Of a stretch of 64,000 nt of DNA, positions 31,055 through 40,329 are shown piece after piece. The number at the start of each line of letters is the position of its first letter. Positions within the stretch are counted from its first letter, which is position 1. Both the position numbers and the translations under genes were made by a program. Source of the stretch: Chlorobiaceae bacterium. Its GTDB lineage: Bacteria; Bacteroidota; Chlorobiia; Chlorobiales; Chlorobiaceae. A model generated the notes under the pieces. The model was not told the DNA's origin, ran no database searches, and was given only the letters and a program-made list of their open reading frames with translations. Location of the stretch: assembly GCA_013334865.1 (NCBI GenBank), contig JAAXWS010000005.1, forward strand, positions 62,001 to 126,000, given 5' to 3'.

Positions 31055-31453
31055 GGGGATGACAGGCTTTCGACAGGATAGGTGTGAGATGTCGTTGCAC
31101 TCCGAGTTTCAGCATGGATGGACTCGTTAAAGAAGTCTATGTAACAATTAGATGCAGACGATTATTCGTATGCAATGGCTGCCTGATTAGCAAAAGTTAA
31201 TTAGACGCCATCGTCCCGCGGTGAATGCGCTTACTCTGCAGCCGCCGGATGGCATAACCCGCGCTTGAGCTTCGGTTCGCGCAAGTAAGCTTCATGCGTT
31301 CAGGCCCACTGGGGCGTATGAATACCTGTGGGGGATAAGGGACCGAACGTTGCCGGCGATGTAAACGGTCCACGAAAAAACAACCACCGGAGATGAGTGT
31401 GGTGACGGCTTCGATCAATGTTCTGGACGCGGGTTCGACTCCCGCCATCTCCA
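31055..31453 (+). ncRNA. ssrA: tmRNA (transfer-messenger RNA)
   Basis: Rescues stalled ribosomes and tags the nascent protein for proteolysis. The 5' end GGGGATGACAGGCTTTCGAC pairs with the 3' end CATCTCC to form the acceptor stem, and the T-arm GGTTCGACTCCCGCC is intact. The tag frame starts with the resume codon GCA at 31154 and reads ADDYSYAMAA, stop at 31184-31186; this is the tag I remember for Chlorobium tepidum. CCA is not encoded. The 3' end doubles as the phage integration site. Confidence 0.95.
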
Positions 31454-31455
31454 CT
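31420..31455. other. Probable prophage attachment site attL in ssrA 3' end
   Basis: A tyrosine integrase gene begins 175 bp after the tmRNA acceptor end in the same direction, and everything beyond is phage-like. The T-arm/acceptor region of tmRNA genes is a classic integrase target, and the gene is kept intact. The exact core cannot be set because the right-hand copy lies outside the window. Confidence 0.75.
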
Positions 31456-31489
31456 AATAAGCGATCCATTAGCTTTCAAAAAAGTCTAT

Positions 31490-31514
31490 AAACCCTTGAG
31501 AAATCAAGGGTTTT
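31490..31514 (+). terminator. Rho-independent terminator downstream of ssrA
   Basis: 10-bp perfect stem AAACCCTTGA / TCAAGGGTTT with tetraloop GAAA and a T-rich tail. It lies on the phage side of the junction, so the prophage may supply the terminator for the tmRNA. Confidence 0.85.
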
Positions 31515-31557
31515 CGCTTTTCTGGTATCTCGTATTGTCTCATGATGTGTTGCTCAA

Positions 31558-31631
31558 TCTACCAATAATAGGTAGATTCATTGGTAGATATACCAATCGG
31601 CGACGCCTTACCACCTTCGAGATATACCAAT
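31558..31631. repeat. Repeated TACCAAT sites before the integrase gene
   Basis: Four copies of the core TACCAAT or its complement: TCTACCAAT (31558-31566), ATTGGTAGA (31580-31588) and AGATATACCAAT at both 31586-31597 and 31620-31631. The last overlaps the integrase start codon. Probable arm-type integrase or Xis binding sites, or an autoregulatory operator. Confidence 0.6.
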
Positions 31632-32916
31632 GGCGAGAAAAATCCTTCCCCTATCAGCTCGGCGAGTTGAAACCATCAAACCCACCGACAAGACGCAAAC
31701 CATTTTCGACGGTGGCGGCCTTTTCCTCTTCATTCCTCCTCTACGGTACGATACATCTGGCAAGCCACTTCCTGCCTCAAAGCTCTGGCGGTTTAAGTAT
31801 ACCTTCAACGGTAAGTCTTGCATGATCTCCTTTGGCCCATATCCTGATGTCAGTTTGGAGGCGGCCCGAGAAAGGCGCTATAAGGCAAGGAACCTGCTTG
31901 CCAATGGTATCAATCCGATTGAGGAGAGAAAGCAGCGTGTCGCTGCCGATGCACGCTCTCAAGAGATTCAGGGGAACACCTTCGAACGGATAGCCCGGCA
32001 ATGGTTTGATATTGCAAAAACCGAATGGGTAGACGGTCATGCACGAACCGTATTGTCACGCATGGAACGAGACATCTTGCCGCCTCTTGGGAATCGATTG
32101 ATTTCCGAGATCACGACGCAGGATGTTCTGGCCGCTCTGAGATTGGTAGAGGCTCGTCAGGCTTATGAATCGGCTCACCGAATCAAGACAATCATCGGGC
32201 AGATTTTCAAGTTCGCCATCATCTCAAATATCCCCGGTGTTGAGAACAACCCAGCGCTCAATCTGAGCAAAGTCCTTAAGCAGCCCCAGAAGAAAAGCAT
32301 GGCGGCCATTCTGGAGCCAGAAAAGCTCGGGCGACTTCTTCGAGATATTGATGCTTATGCCGGCTCTCATATCGCTCGATGTGCTTTGCAGCTCGCTCCT
32401 ATGCTTTTCGTTCGACCAGGGGAGCTCCGGAACGCGAAATGGGAGGACATTGATCTGGACGCTGCAGTCTGGCTACTACCGATCGAGGATACGAAGCTGG
32501 TTCTCAAGGAGAAGGCACGTCGGAAAGGGCAGGTTCACACGGTCCCTCTGGCCCGGCAAGCCGTCGCTATTTTGCAAGAGCTGCAACCGTTCACTGGAAG
32601 AAGCAAGTATGTGTTTCCTGGGCGCGCGGCATCGAGGGTAATGTCGAACAACACGGTGAACCAGGCATTGCGGACGATGGGCTGGGATGCCGAGACCGTC
32701 ACTGGCCATGGTTTCCGCGCTACAGCCCGGACCATGCTTCACGAGACGTTGGGCTTTTCACCTGATGCGATTGAAGCCCAACTGGGGCATCGGGTCCCTG
32801 ACAGGTTGGGCGAGGCCTACAATCGCTCGAAGCACCTTGATGAGCGCCGTCGGATGATGCAAGCCTGGGCGGATTACCTGGATGGGTTGAAGGTTGGCGA
32901 TTATGACACGATATAA
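31630..32916 (+). CDS. int: Tyrosine-type prophage integrase (P4-like)
   Basis: Catalyses site-specific insertion and excision. 428 residues: N-terminal DUF4102-type arm-binding domain (~1-105; DGGGLFLFIPP, FGPYPDVSLEAARE), core-binding domain, and a C-terminal catalytic domain with Arg262 (VRPGELR), His360-x2-Arg363 (TGHGFRATA), His387 (LGHRV) and nucleophile Tyr397 (EAYNRS). All catalytic residues are present, so it looks active. It sits directly beside ssrA and defines the left prophage end. Confidence 0.95.
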   Translation: MARKILPLSARRVETIKPTDKTQTIFDGGGLFLFIPPLRYDTSGKPLPASKLWRFKYTFNGKSCMISFGPYPDVSLEAARERRYKARNLLANGINPIEERKQRVAADARSQEIQGNTFERIARQWFDIAKTEWVDGHARTVLSRMERDILPPLGNRLISEITTQDVLAALRLVEARQAYESAHRIKTIIGQIFKFAIISNIPGVENNPALNLSKVLKQPQKKSMAAILEPEKLGRLLRDIDAYAGSHIARCALQLAPMLFVRPGELRNAKWEDIDLDAAVWLLPIEDTKLVLKEKARRKGQVHTVPLARQAVAILQELQPFTGRSKYVFPGRAASRVMSNNTVNQALRTMGWDAETVTGHGFRATARTMLHETLGFSPDAIEAQLGHRVPDRLGEAYNRSKHLDERRRMMQAWADYLDGLKVGDYDTI

Positions 32917-33319
32917 GATTCGGGAAGGAGAAAAGGGGGCTTATCATGAAGAAATCGCTGGATTTAAAAGCTAATAATGCATATTTTTTCCTCATATCTC
33001 CTTGCTTGCATGATATTTAGCCATACGGTCTTAATGTTAAGTAAATACAGGTAAGGTCTTTCATGATCTGATAATGCATCACGCGGATGCTATTTTAACC
33101 GAGGAAATGGCATCCGCCATTGATGATTTTGAGTCTTGTCTTTTCTATTTTTGGGCTTGATATTCTCTTCTTTAATGGAACATGCATTGAAATAGAGACT
33201 TAGAAGTGAGTTTGTTCGATAATGTTGTGAGAGTAAATGGCCGTAAAAAGCTCTAAGTGCCATTATTTATTGGGTATACGGGGTGCCGTTGTCCTTAATT
33301 AATTTATATCACCATTGCA
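32917..33319. other. AT-rich gene-free stretch after the integrase
   Basis: About 400 bp without a supportable gene. Base composition drops sharply to AT-rich here and stays so until about 42 kb, marking the start of the cargo region. It presumably carries the promoter of the next gene; no clear motif stands out. Confidence 0.5.
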
Positions 33320-35338
33320 ATGACAGAAAAGACATGCACGGTCAAAGTTCAGGGAGATCATATTAAAAAACTGACCTCAGCAAATCCGGAACATGCCTTG
33401 GCTGAGTTAATATGGAATGGTGTCGATGCTGATGCGAGTAATGTTGATGTGATAATTGAGGGGAATGCTCTTAGGGGGATAGAGTTAATAATTATTCGAG
33501 ATAATGGGACGGCATTTTCTTTACAAGATGCTGAAATATTTTTCTCGTCTTTGGGTGGTTCATGGAAATCTAAAAAAAATAAATCGAATAAGGGTAGGTT
33601 TTTACATGGTAAGGAAGGGCAAGGGCGATTTAAAGCGTTTGCTTTGGGGCGATATGTTGAATGGCATGTGAATTATAAGGGTAAAAAAGGAGATGGGAAT
33701 AGTCGTTTTATTATAACGGGCTACAGTGAGGATTTGCAAAGATTTACGATAAAAGAAGTTGAAAGTAATGACGCTAAGGTTCCTGGTGTTGTTGTAAAGA
33801 TTTATGATTTGAATAAGCAATTTAAGGTTTTTAAGTCTGGTAATATTATTGATAAGCTATTGCCTATATTTTGTTTGTATTTACAAAACTATCCTGATGT
33901 TAAAATAACTGTTGCAGGGGACGCTGTTGATGTGGCTAAAGCTGTAAAAAAATCGGTTTCATTTGAGCTTGATGCCGTGAGATATAAAGGCAAGAGTTAT
34001 TCTGTTGTGTTGGATTTAATTGAGTGGGTTGATATAGAGGTAAGGGATTTATGGTATTGTGATCAGGGATTGGTCCCTTTGCTTAAATATGATAAGCAGA
34101 TCAGGGGAATTGGTGATTATGGATTTTCTGCATATTTGAGGTCATCATTAATTGAGAGGATGAATGCTGAAAATGTGCTCGAGCTCGATGGTTTTGATGA
34201 GGTTATAAAGACATTGTCAGACTCGGCTATAAAAAAAATAAAAGAGTATTTTATTGAAAGAGCATTAGAAGATGGGCAGGAGCAGATTCGCAAATGGAAG
34301 ATTGATGAAATATATCCTTATAAGGAGGATGCGACAACACCAATAGAAGTGGCTGAGCGCCAAATGTTTGATATCGTGGCAGTTAAAATTGAAGAGAGTT
34401 TGCCGTCTCAAGATGGAAATAGTAAAAAAGAAAAGGCTTTTCAACTCCGTATGCTACGTCAAGTAGTTGAAAGCAGTCCAGATGCACTTCAAAAAATTAT
34501 TACAGAAGTCCTTAACTTGCCGGCGGATAGTCGCGAGGCGCTATCAGGCCTTCTTCAAGATATCTCTTTAACGGGAATGATAAATGCATCAAAGCTTGTT
34601 GCCGATAGGCTTAGATTTATTGTCGGATTAGAAGGAATATTGTTTGATGGAGATGGAAAAAAGACCTTAAAAGAACGCAGTCAGCTTCATAGAATGATTG
34701 CTGAAAATACGTGGGTATTTGGCCCAGAATTTACCGTCTCTGTTGATGATAAGTCGTTAACAGAAGTATTGCGAAAACATAGGTCATTATTGGGTTTAGA
34801 GCTTATAGTTGATGATGCTGTTAAAACAATAGACGGAAAGGTTGGGATAGTTGATCTAATGCTTTCGAGACAATTGCCGACGACTCGTGAGGATGAGCTT
34901 GAGCATCTTGTGATTGAACTGAAAGCGCCAAAAGTTAAGGTAGGGGAAGATGAGTGTGGGCAAATAAAAAAGTATGCTTATGCAGTTATTGCAGATGAGC
35001 GGTTTGCGTCCCTAAAAGTAAGGTGGAATTTCTGGGTCATTTCAAATGAGATGGATCAGTATGCTATTAATGAGACAACCCAGGAAGGGCGCCCGCAAGG
35101 TCTTTTGTATAAGAATAAGGAGGGGAATGTGATGATATGGGTTAAGACATGGTCCCAAATTATTAGAGAAAATAAGTATAGGCTTGAATTTGTTAGGGAT
35201 AAGCTGAATTATGATGTCGATAAAATAGATGGTGTGCAATATATGAGAAATACATATGCTAAATTTCTAAAAGGTGTTATAGTTGATGATGAAATGTTAG
35301 TCCCGAAAGATTCTGAAGATGTATTGATTGTGGATTAG
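33320..35338 (+). CDS. GHKL ATPase fused to a PD-(D/E)XK nuclease-like domain, candidate anti-phage protein
   Basis: 672 residues. The N-terminus is a GHKL (Hsp90/MutL/MORC-like) ATPase: N-box ELIWNGVDADA (Glu29, Asn33), DNG at 61-63, and a glycine lid with GKEGQGRFKAFALG (97-110). A middle helical region (~240-450) follows. The C-terminal ~190 residues contain a PD-(D/E)XK pattern: Asp512 (GIVDLML), Glu533-x-Lys535 (VIELKAP), then QIKKYAYAV, reminiscent of Shedu/DUF4263 nucleases. No signal peptide. Strongly AT-rich codon use unlike host or phage core genes indicates separate acquisition. The location beside a restriction system suggests phage defence; function is inference and I know no named system with exactly this build. 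Confidence 0.7.
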   Translation: MTEKTCTVKVQGDHIKKLTSANPEHALAELIWNGVDADASNVDVIIEGNALRGIELIIIRDNGTAFSLQDAEIFFSSLGGSWKSKKNKSNKGRFLHGKEGQGRFKAFALGRYVEWHVNYKGKKGDGNSRFIITGYSEDLQRFTIKEVESNDAKVPGVVVKIYDLNKQFKVFKSGNIIDKLLPIFCLYLQNYPDVKITVAGDAVDVAKAVKKSVSFELDAVRYKGKSYSVVLDLIEWVDIEVRDLWYCDQGLVPLLKYDKQIRGIGDYGFSAYLRSSLIERMNAENVLELDGFDEVIKTLSDSAIKKIKEYFIERALEDGQEQIRKWKIDEIYPYKEDATTPIEVAERQMFDIVAVKIEESLPSQDGNSKKEKAFQLRMLRQVVESSPDALQKIITEVLNLPADSREALSGLLQDISLTGMINASKLVADRLRFIVGLEGILFDGDGKKTLKERSQLHRMIAENTWVFGPEFTVSVDDKSLTEVLRKHRSLLGLELIVDDAVKTIDGKVGIVDLMLSRQLPTTREDELEHLVIELKAPKVKVGEDECGQIKKYAYAVIADERFASLKVRWNFWVISNEMDQYAINETTQEGRPQGLLYKNKEGNVMIWVKTWSQIIRENKYRLEFVRDKLNYDVDKIDGVQYMRNTYAKFLKGVIVDDEMLVPKDSEDVLIVD

Positions 35339-35580
35339 GTTGGTGCGTATTTTCATTTTCTCTTCGACTATGGTCTAGTCAGATTACTTGATGCCTCACA
35401 AAGTTCTATTGCTGGAGAGCGCATGAATCCTGATCAAATATCATTAGCATCTGATGTGCCAATGAAACAGTGTAGCATTAATTTCCCAGACCATTACAGT
35501 TCCCCAGCCCGTCCGCCAGGAGTATCTGTTAACCTATGAGTTGGACATATATCGGATAAATAGTTCAACCAGAAAATGAT

Positions 35581-36321
35581 TTATCCTAATCGTGCTGCTT
35601 CTCCAGCAATATGACTTGCCAATGAGGTGACGAAGGTTTTGAGGCTTGTCATATCCGAGAGAACAGAGAACTTGCCACTAGTGACAGCATCTTTGGGGGT
35701 AGCAATGACCGATGCGGAGGTATAGAGCTGTTCTTGAACCAATTTCTGACAAAGCAGATCATACCTCTTTAGATATGAGGCTCCTTTAAACTCCTCGAAC
35801 AGAGGGAAATGTGGTGAGGCATCCCTCACTGGGGATAAGGACTCTGGTGCTTCTTCGACCAGCATTAACCAACCGACAAAAGGGTGAGGTTGCTTTCCGA
35901 AGGCTCCGTATCGATATGCCGTCCAAAAGTCATGGGCGGTTCCAATTGCTTCCTCTGTTCTATTATTAAAGTTGTTCCCAAATGAGGGACCAACCTGGCT
36001 TTTAAGTTCTATGGCAGCGATGAGTTGGCCTTTGGACATGACCAGCAAGTCCCATAGCTTGGTGGGCCGGAAGAAACCTGGCAAAGTTAGGGCTGCACGG
36101 TTTTGATGAATTTCGGCATTTGCAAGACCGTTTGCCTTTATGATGTCAAGAATTAAGGCGAGAAAGCCATCCATATTTTTCCCTGCCGTCACGCTGGCAC
36201 GTTCGCCCTGGTCGGCTTTTCCTGATTCTATCTGCTTTTGCCTTGCGGCTTCCCGGTTACCCCAGAATGCCTGGACGGATTCACAAGCTCTCCGTTCATA
36301 ATCGACGAGATCTAATGCCAC
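35581..36321 (-). CDS. Type II restriction endonuclease, PaeR7I/XhoI family
   Basis: 246 residues resembling R.PaeR7I, which cuts CTCGAG: N-terminal region with [11 protein letters not shown] (~43-53), then Asp91 (KLWDLLVM) and Glu105-x-Lys107 ([16 protein letters not shown]), a PD-(D/E)XK-type active site. It starts with GTG only 2 bp after the methyltransferase stop, so translation is coupled and methylation comes first. The target site is inferred from the family; CTCGAG does occur in this window (for example at 34178). Confidence 0.82.
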   Translation of the reverse strand: MALDLVDYERRACESVQAFWGNREAARQKQIESGKADQGERASVTAGKNMDGFLALILDIIKANGLANAEIHQNRAALTLPGFFRPTKLWDLLVMSKGQLIAAIELKSQVGPSFGNNFNNRTEEAIGTAHDFWTAYRYGAFGKQPHPFVGWLMLVEEAPESLSPVRDASPHFPLFEEFKGASYLKRYDLLCQKLVQEQLYTSASVIATPKDAVTSGKFSVLSDMTSLKTFVTSLASHIAGEAARLG

Positions 36322-36323
36322 AG

Positions 36324-38057
36324 TTATTCTCCATTACCGCCAAGAGCGGATCGTTCGTTGTGATTCAAGCCGTACAATCGAAACACAGCCTTATTGCATG
36401 CTTCCAGATCAAGGGCTTGGGCTGCTTTTATCAGCTCAGTGCGTAAGTTCTCAGGAACGTTCTTCCAGTGAGGAATTCTTATGCGACGTAGATATTGCGC
36501 CTGAAATCTCAAGTAGCTACCTCGCATTTTTGTCGAATATGTCGAAACAAAAAGCTTCGATATTCTGGATAGAAGGACTGCCTGTAATGCTCTTAAATCC
36601 CATTCCTGAGCCACCACATAGTAGAGGTTATGGTGAGGATAGAAGATGCCTTCTTCAAAAACCACATGGGCTTCTCCTTTGATGTCAGGGATGAGCAGCT
36701 TAGGAGTCTTTGCTAATGACGGCCAGATCCTGTCAATGGTGCGGTACCATTTCCCGGGTGAATTTCGAACACAATGTCTTCTGGCTATGATATCCTTATG
36801 AGCGGCCAGGTATTTAGCAAGTCTTGGATAACTCTCCAGGGGGACCAACTTACCATCATCCATGAAAGGATTAATAAGCCCCTTGCCCTGCCATTCAATT
36901 TTCCCGGATCGAATATCTCTTGTTTCCACTAAGGGTAAAATCCGATCAGGCTCGATGTCGAATGAATGATGGGTACCAGTGAATATTTTATCAGCTCCCG
37001 TGGCCACGCCGATTCCAACCTTACATCCTGCTTGTTCCAGTGTGGGGAATTCAGACTCAAGGCGACGCAAGAGCTCCAATTGATCGGATGATTCGAGGAT
37101 CCATGGTTCAGCACCATTGGTGACATTGAAAACCTGTTGAATGGCAGAGTCATTATTCTGAAAAGGTTCCGCTGTAAGCCTTGTAGCCAATTGCTCAAGT
37201 ATTGATCGGTCAATTGCTGGTCGATGAGCAATACGTGTCATCTTTCCGGTCCCTTTGCGGATCACAGTGATGGCTGGGTAAGCCGATACTTCTGAATGGA
37301 ATGCATCAGTGCCAGTCATGTCGACATAGATGTTCAGGTGATACCCTCTTGATACCATCTCCCTGAGTGGTCCACCGTATCGATTTTTCATCCAACGATC
37401 GGCACAGATGAAGCCAAGATGACCGTTTGGGCTGAGCAGCTTGAGGGATCTTTCGATAAAGGGGATGTAGAGGTCTGCCCGGTCATAAAGTGTGGTGTAT
37501 AGCTGCCGATATCGGTTCAATACAGCCCCTGAAATAAGCTCCTGTCTTACATAAGGTGGATTGCCGACAACATAGTCAAATGAACCTGGTATGGACGCCA
37601 GAAGAAAGTCCCCTTGGTGTAGCCATGAGTCGACAAGTTTTTGCGCCTCGGTTTCTGCAATGCCTTCGGAGATCAGTTTATCGATCACCGCTTGACGAGT
37701 GGTGCTGAAACTGTGCTTGTGCAGTTCGACAGCAAAAACGGCCTTGCTCAGCTCCTTGATCAAGAGTGATTCTTGGCCGGCATGTTCTCGCCAAGATGAA
37801 ATCAGCCGGGTGATGATTGGAAGCAGGAAATCACCGTGGCCGCAGGATGGCTCCAAAATCCTCTGCTCGAACAGCCTTTTGTCAGTCGTATAGCCAGTCA
37901 GATCAAGAATGAAGTCGACCACCTCTTCACGAGTGAAGATTGCTCCTCGGGCTTCAGAAGAGCCATTTGAGGCTATGCGTTCGACAGCTGTCACAATTTC
38001 ATTTGACGTCTGAAGACTTCGTGGTACAAGAATCTTGTATTGAGAAGTAGTTGGCAT
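36324..38057 (-). CDS. N6-adenine DNA methyltransferase of the PaeR7I-type system
   Basis: Protects DNA against its partner nuclease, probably by methylating adenine in CTCGAG. 577 residues: AdoMet motif [15 protein letters not shown] (67-80), catalytic NPPYV (166-170), and a C-terminal target-recognition region. The gamma-type order of motifs matches M.PaeR7I-like enzymes. It lies upstream of the endonuclease in one transcription unit on the minus strand, against the direction of the neighbouring cargo genes. Confidence 0.87.
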   Translation of the reverse strand: MPTTSQYKILVPRSLQTSNEIVTAVERIASNGSSEARGAIFTREEVVDFILDLTGYTTDKRLFEQRILEPSCGHGDFLLPIITRLISSWREHAGQESLLIKELSKAVFAVELHKHSFSTTRQAVIDKLISEGIAETEAQKLVDSWLHQGDFLLASIPGSFDYVVGNPPYVRQELISGAVLNRYRQLYTTLYDRADLYIPFIERSLKLLSPNGHLGFICADRWMKNRYGGPLREMVSRGYHLNIYVDMTGTDAFHSEVSAYPAITVIRKGTGKMTRIAHRPAIDRSILEQLATRLTAEPFQNNDSAIQQVFNVTNGAEPWILESSDQLELLRRLESEFPTLEQAGCKVGIGVATGADKIFTGTHHSFDIEPDRILPLVETRDIRSGKIEWQGKGLINPFMDDGKLVPLESYPRLAKYLAAHKDIIARRHCVRNSPGKWYRTIDRIWPSLAKTPKLLIPDIKGEAHVVFEEGIFYPHHNLYYVVAQEWDLRALQAVLLSRISKLFVSTYSTKMRGSYLRFQAQYLRRIRIPHWKNVPENLRTELIKAAQALDLEACNKAVFRLYGLNHNERSALGGNGE

Positions 38058-38289
38058 TTCTGAGGAGATGGTTGTTCGACGTGGGCATTTGCCTCATTTT
38101 ACGAAAAAACTTAACCACTCAGGAGGTCGAACTTCAAGATTTACTTACTGAGGACACAATTCGTGAATTTCCAGCCTTCCAATCGCTTTAATTTCCGCAA
38201 CCATCTCCGTATCTTTTCCGTAGTAGTATCCGAAGTGCCCTATAGAGTAGTACCCGTTACTGAACCCTCAACCTCTCGGATATGCCCCC

Positions 38290-38535
38290 ATGAAAGTCGG
38301 ATTACGAACACCAGACATCAAAAAGCGCATTGCAGCCAGGGCCTCATGGAAAAGGTAGGCTTGGCATTTGCTTAGCATGAAAGCTCCCAAAGGCTACCGA
38401 TTGATCACCAACCCGAAGAAAGCTATGTATAACCGTCTGTGCAATCGGTCAATGGTTGGATGCTCCGTATTGCTCGCGGTTGTTTTGTCGGGGATTGGGG
38501 AAGTTGTGCGGGGGATGATTGGATTGCCTCTCTAA
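38290..38535 (+). pseudogene. Small phage-like gene interrupted by an in-frame stop
   Basis: An ATG at 38290 opens MKVGLRTPDIKKRIAARASW, stopped by TAG at 38356. The same frame continues with an ATG at 38377 reading MKAPKGYRLITNPKKAMYNRL and ends at 38535 after a hydrophobic tail. From memory, small proteins in Firmicutes and their phages combine a K(I/V)G(L/V)RTPxxKK start with an NPKKAxYNxxYN motif in that order and spacing, so this looks like one ancestral gene broken by a nonsense mutation. The downstream 52-codon half could still be expressed. The remaining parts of the 38058-38597 gap show nothing clear. Confidence 0.42.
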
Positions 38536-38597
38536 TCTCATGAGCGCTTTGTAGTAAATACAGACTATCCTTGTAAATAACAGAAATGGAGCTCTTT

Positions 38598-38852
38598 ATG
38601 ACCAATAAAATCACTGGGCAGAAGGCGGCTAAAAACGCATCAAAGACATTGAAGAGCGCCTCGACAGGAAAAAACTCAAAAAGTGCAGCAGCAAGTGCAT
38701 TGTCACAAGTGGATTCACCCAAGAAACAGACAAGCAGCAAGGCCGCAACAGCAGCCTCAAAGACTTTAAGCGATGGTCGGACTAGTAAGGCCTCAAAATC
38801 AGCAGCTGGTAGTGCGCTTTCTCAAAAGTCAGGAAAGGGAGGGAAAAAATGA
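38598..38852 (+). CDS. Small Lys/Ser/Ala-rich two-repeat protein
   Basis: 84 residues from MTNKITGQKA; GGAG sits 7 nt before this ATG, favouring it over an ATG four codons earlier. The protein is two copies of a ~40-residue unit: KAAKNASKTLKSAS...SKSAAASALSQ and KAATAASKTLSDG...SKSAAGSALSQ. It is highly basic and low in complexity, without membrane segments, and could bind DNA or be disordered. Its stop overlaps the start of the HNH gene (ATGA), so the two are translated together. I recall similar small proteins in bacterial genomes but no known function. Confidence 0.65.
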   Translation: MTNKITGQKAAKNASKTLKSASTGKNSKSAAASALSQVDSPKKQTSSKAATAASKTLSDGRTSKASKSAAGSALSQKSGKGGKK

Positions 38853-39169
38853 GGAGCAGGAATACTAATTCGCATGGTGGGGCTTGGACAACATTACAAA
38901 TTATTTCGGTTTGGCAGAAAGCCGCTATCGTAAATGGGAAAGACCCAGATAAATTGCGAAAAGATTGTTGTGGGGCGTGGATTGAATTTTCAAAGCACGG
39001 CGAAACAATTAACAGTGGTAACGGTTGGGAAATCGATCATATAATACCTGTTGCGAAGGGGGGGACTGATAACTTGGAGAATCTTCACCCTTTGCAATGG
39101 CAAAATAATCGTGAAAAAGGCGATAGTGAGCGGCGTGGAGATTGGTTCTGCGCCGTTTCTTCTAAGTGA
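38849..39169 (+). CDS. HNH endonuclease
   Basis: 106 residues with a full HNH motif: WEIDHIIPVAKGGTDNLENL followed by HPLQWQNNREKGD. A strong ribosome binding site (GGGAGGG) lies within the end of the upstream repeat-protein gene, and the start overlaps its stop by 4 nt. Phage terminase-linked HNH proteins sit next to head genes; this one is instead paired with a small basic repeat protein in the cargo region, pointing to a defence, toxin or mobile role rather than packaging. Confidence 0.82.
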   Translation: MRSRNTNSHGGAWTTLQIISVWQKAAIVNGKDPDKLRKDCCGAWIEFSKHGETINSGNGWEIDHIIPVAKGGTDNLENLHPLQWQNNREKGDSERRGDWFCAVSSK

Positions 39170-39284
39170 TTTGATTGCTATTGTGATATATGTATAATAC
39201 GATTATGGGATGCCGGATGACCAGGAACGTAAAGGGTGATAGTGTTAAAGTTATTGTCAGTATTTTGATATAAATATTATCGAT

Positions 39285-40136
39285 ATGGGAAATTGTAAAT
39301 ATTGTGGTCAGTCAGCTGGATTATTGCGTTCTGAGCATAGAGAGTGTAAAGAAAAACATGAGCAGGAAGTGCGTTTGATTGAAAGCGGGAAGAGTCGGAT
39401 CACTCAAGAAGTCATTCGTGCAATTGAAAATAATGATTCTTATGATGCTTTGAATGACAATATTCTGAGAGTTGAGCGAGCAAGCGGGCTTTCTTCAGGT
39501 GATCGAAAGTGGCTGCTTATTGATGGGTGGGAAAAAGCCATTAATAAATTTCTTGATGATGGAGTGATTGATGATAGAGAAGAAAAGCGTTTGCTCGAAT
39601 TTTGTGATTATTTTGAGTTATCTAAAGATGATATTCAGCAGTGCGCTGGGTATGAAATGTTTGTAAAGGGTATGGTTTTGAGGGAGCTTATGAGCGGGAT
39701 TGTGCCAGATAGGATGATTATTAACGGTGCGTTACCTGTTAATCTTCAAAAAGGTGAGAAAGTGATTTGGTTTTTTAAAAATACTGATTATCTGGAAGAT
39801 AAGACAAAGCGGCAGTATGTTGGCGGGTCAAGTGGCGTAAGTGTTCGGATCATGCAGGGGGTTTATTATAGGGTTGGGGCATTTAAAGGATCGCCTGTCG
39901 AATCAATGGAGAGAGTTTATGTTGATAAGGGATATTTGATTATAACAAATAAGCATGTTTATTTCTCCGGGCAAAATAAAAGTTTTAGGGTGCCTTTTGC
40001 TAAAATTGTTTCTTTTACGCCATATAGTGATGGAATTGGATTGGTGAAGGAGGCGGCAAACCCGAAAATGCAATCATTTGTGACTGGGGATGGGTGGTTT
40101 TGCTATAATTTAGTGGTTAATGCATCTAGGTTATGA
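39285..40136 (+). CDS. Zinc-ribbon protein with PH/GRAM-like C-terminus, unknown function
   Basis: 283 residues. The first ~25 hold a short zinc-binding cluster (CKYCGQ at 4-9, then HRECKEKH). Residues ~30-130 are helical and acidic (GWEKAINKFLDDGVIDDREE), somewhat TerB-like. The C-terminal ~120 residues are beta-rich with VDKGYLIITNKHVYFSGQ and FAKIVSFTPYSDG, the pattern of bacterial PH/GRAM-like domains that bind membranes or proteins. No membrane segment. AT-rich, in the cargo region. Domain readings are by eye and tentative. Confidence 0.65.
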   Translation: MGNCKYCGQSAGLLRSEHRECKEKHEQEVRLIESGKSRITQEVIRAIENNDSYDALNDNILRVERASGLSSGDRKWLLIDGWEKAINKFLDDGVIDDREEKRLLEFCDYFELSKDDIQQCAGYEMFVKGMVLRELMSGIVPDRMIINGALPVNLQKGEKVIWFFKNTDYLEDKTKRQYVGGSSGVSVRIMQGVYYRVGAFKGSPVESMERVYVDKGYLIITNKHVYFSGQNKSFRVPFAKIVSFTPYSDGIGLVKEAANPKMQSFVTGDGWFCYNLVVNASRL

Positions 40137-40329
40137 TTTTCAGATCACCACTTCCAGCGTCCTAAAATTCATTTTTCGGCGTGCTCTGGCTACACGTATC
40201 CTAAGATAAATACATGGTATTTTTTCTTTATAGCTAAGCGTTTTATGGTCTTTTGCTTCCTGTTGGTGCTCCGATAATACGTATTTTATGCTTAGAAGGT
40301 TTTGTCAATTATTAACAAGAAGGTGCAAG

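Noticed and set aside
31197-31469. 90-codon minus-strand frame in the tmRNA
   Set aside because: It lies across the structured ssrA RNA and has no protein features.
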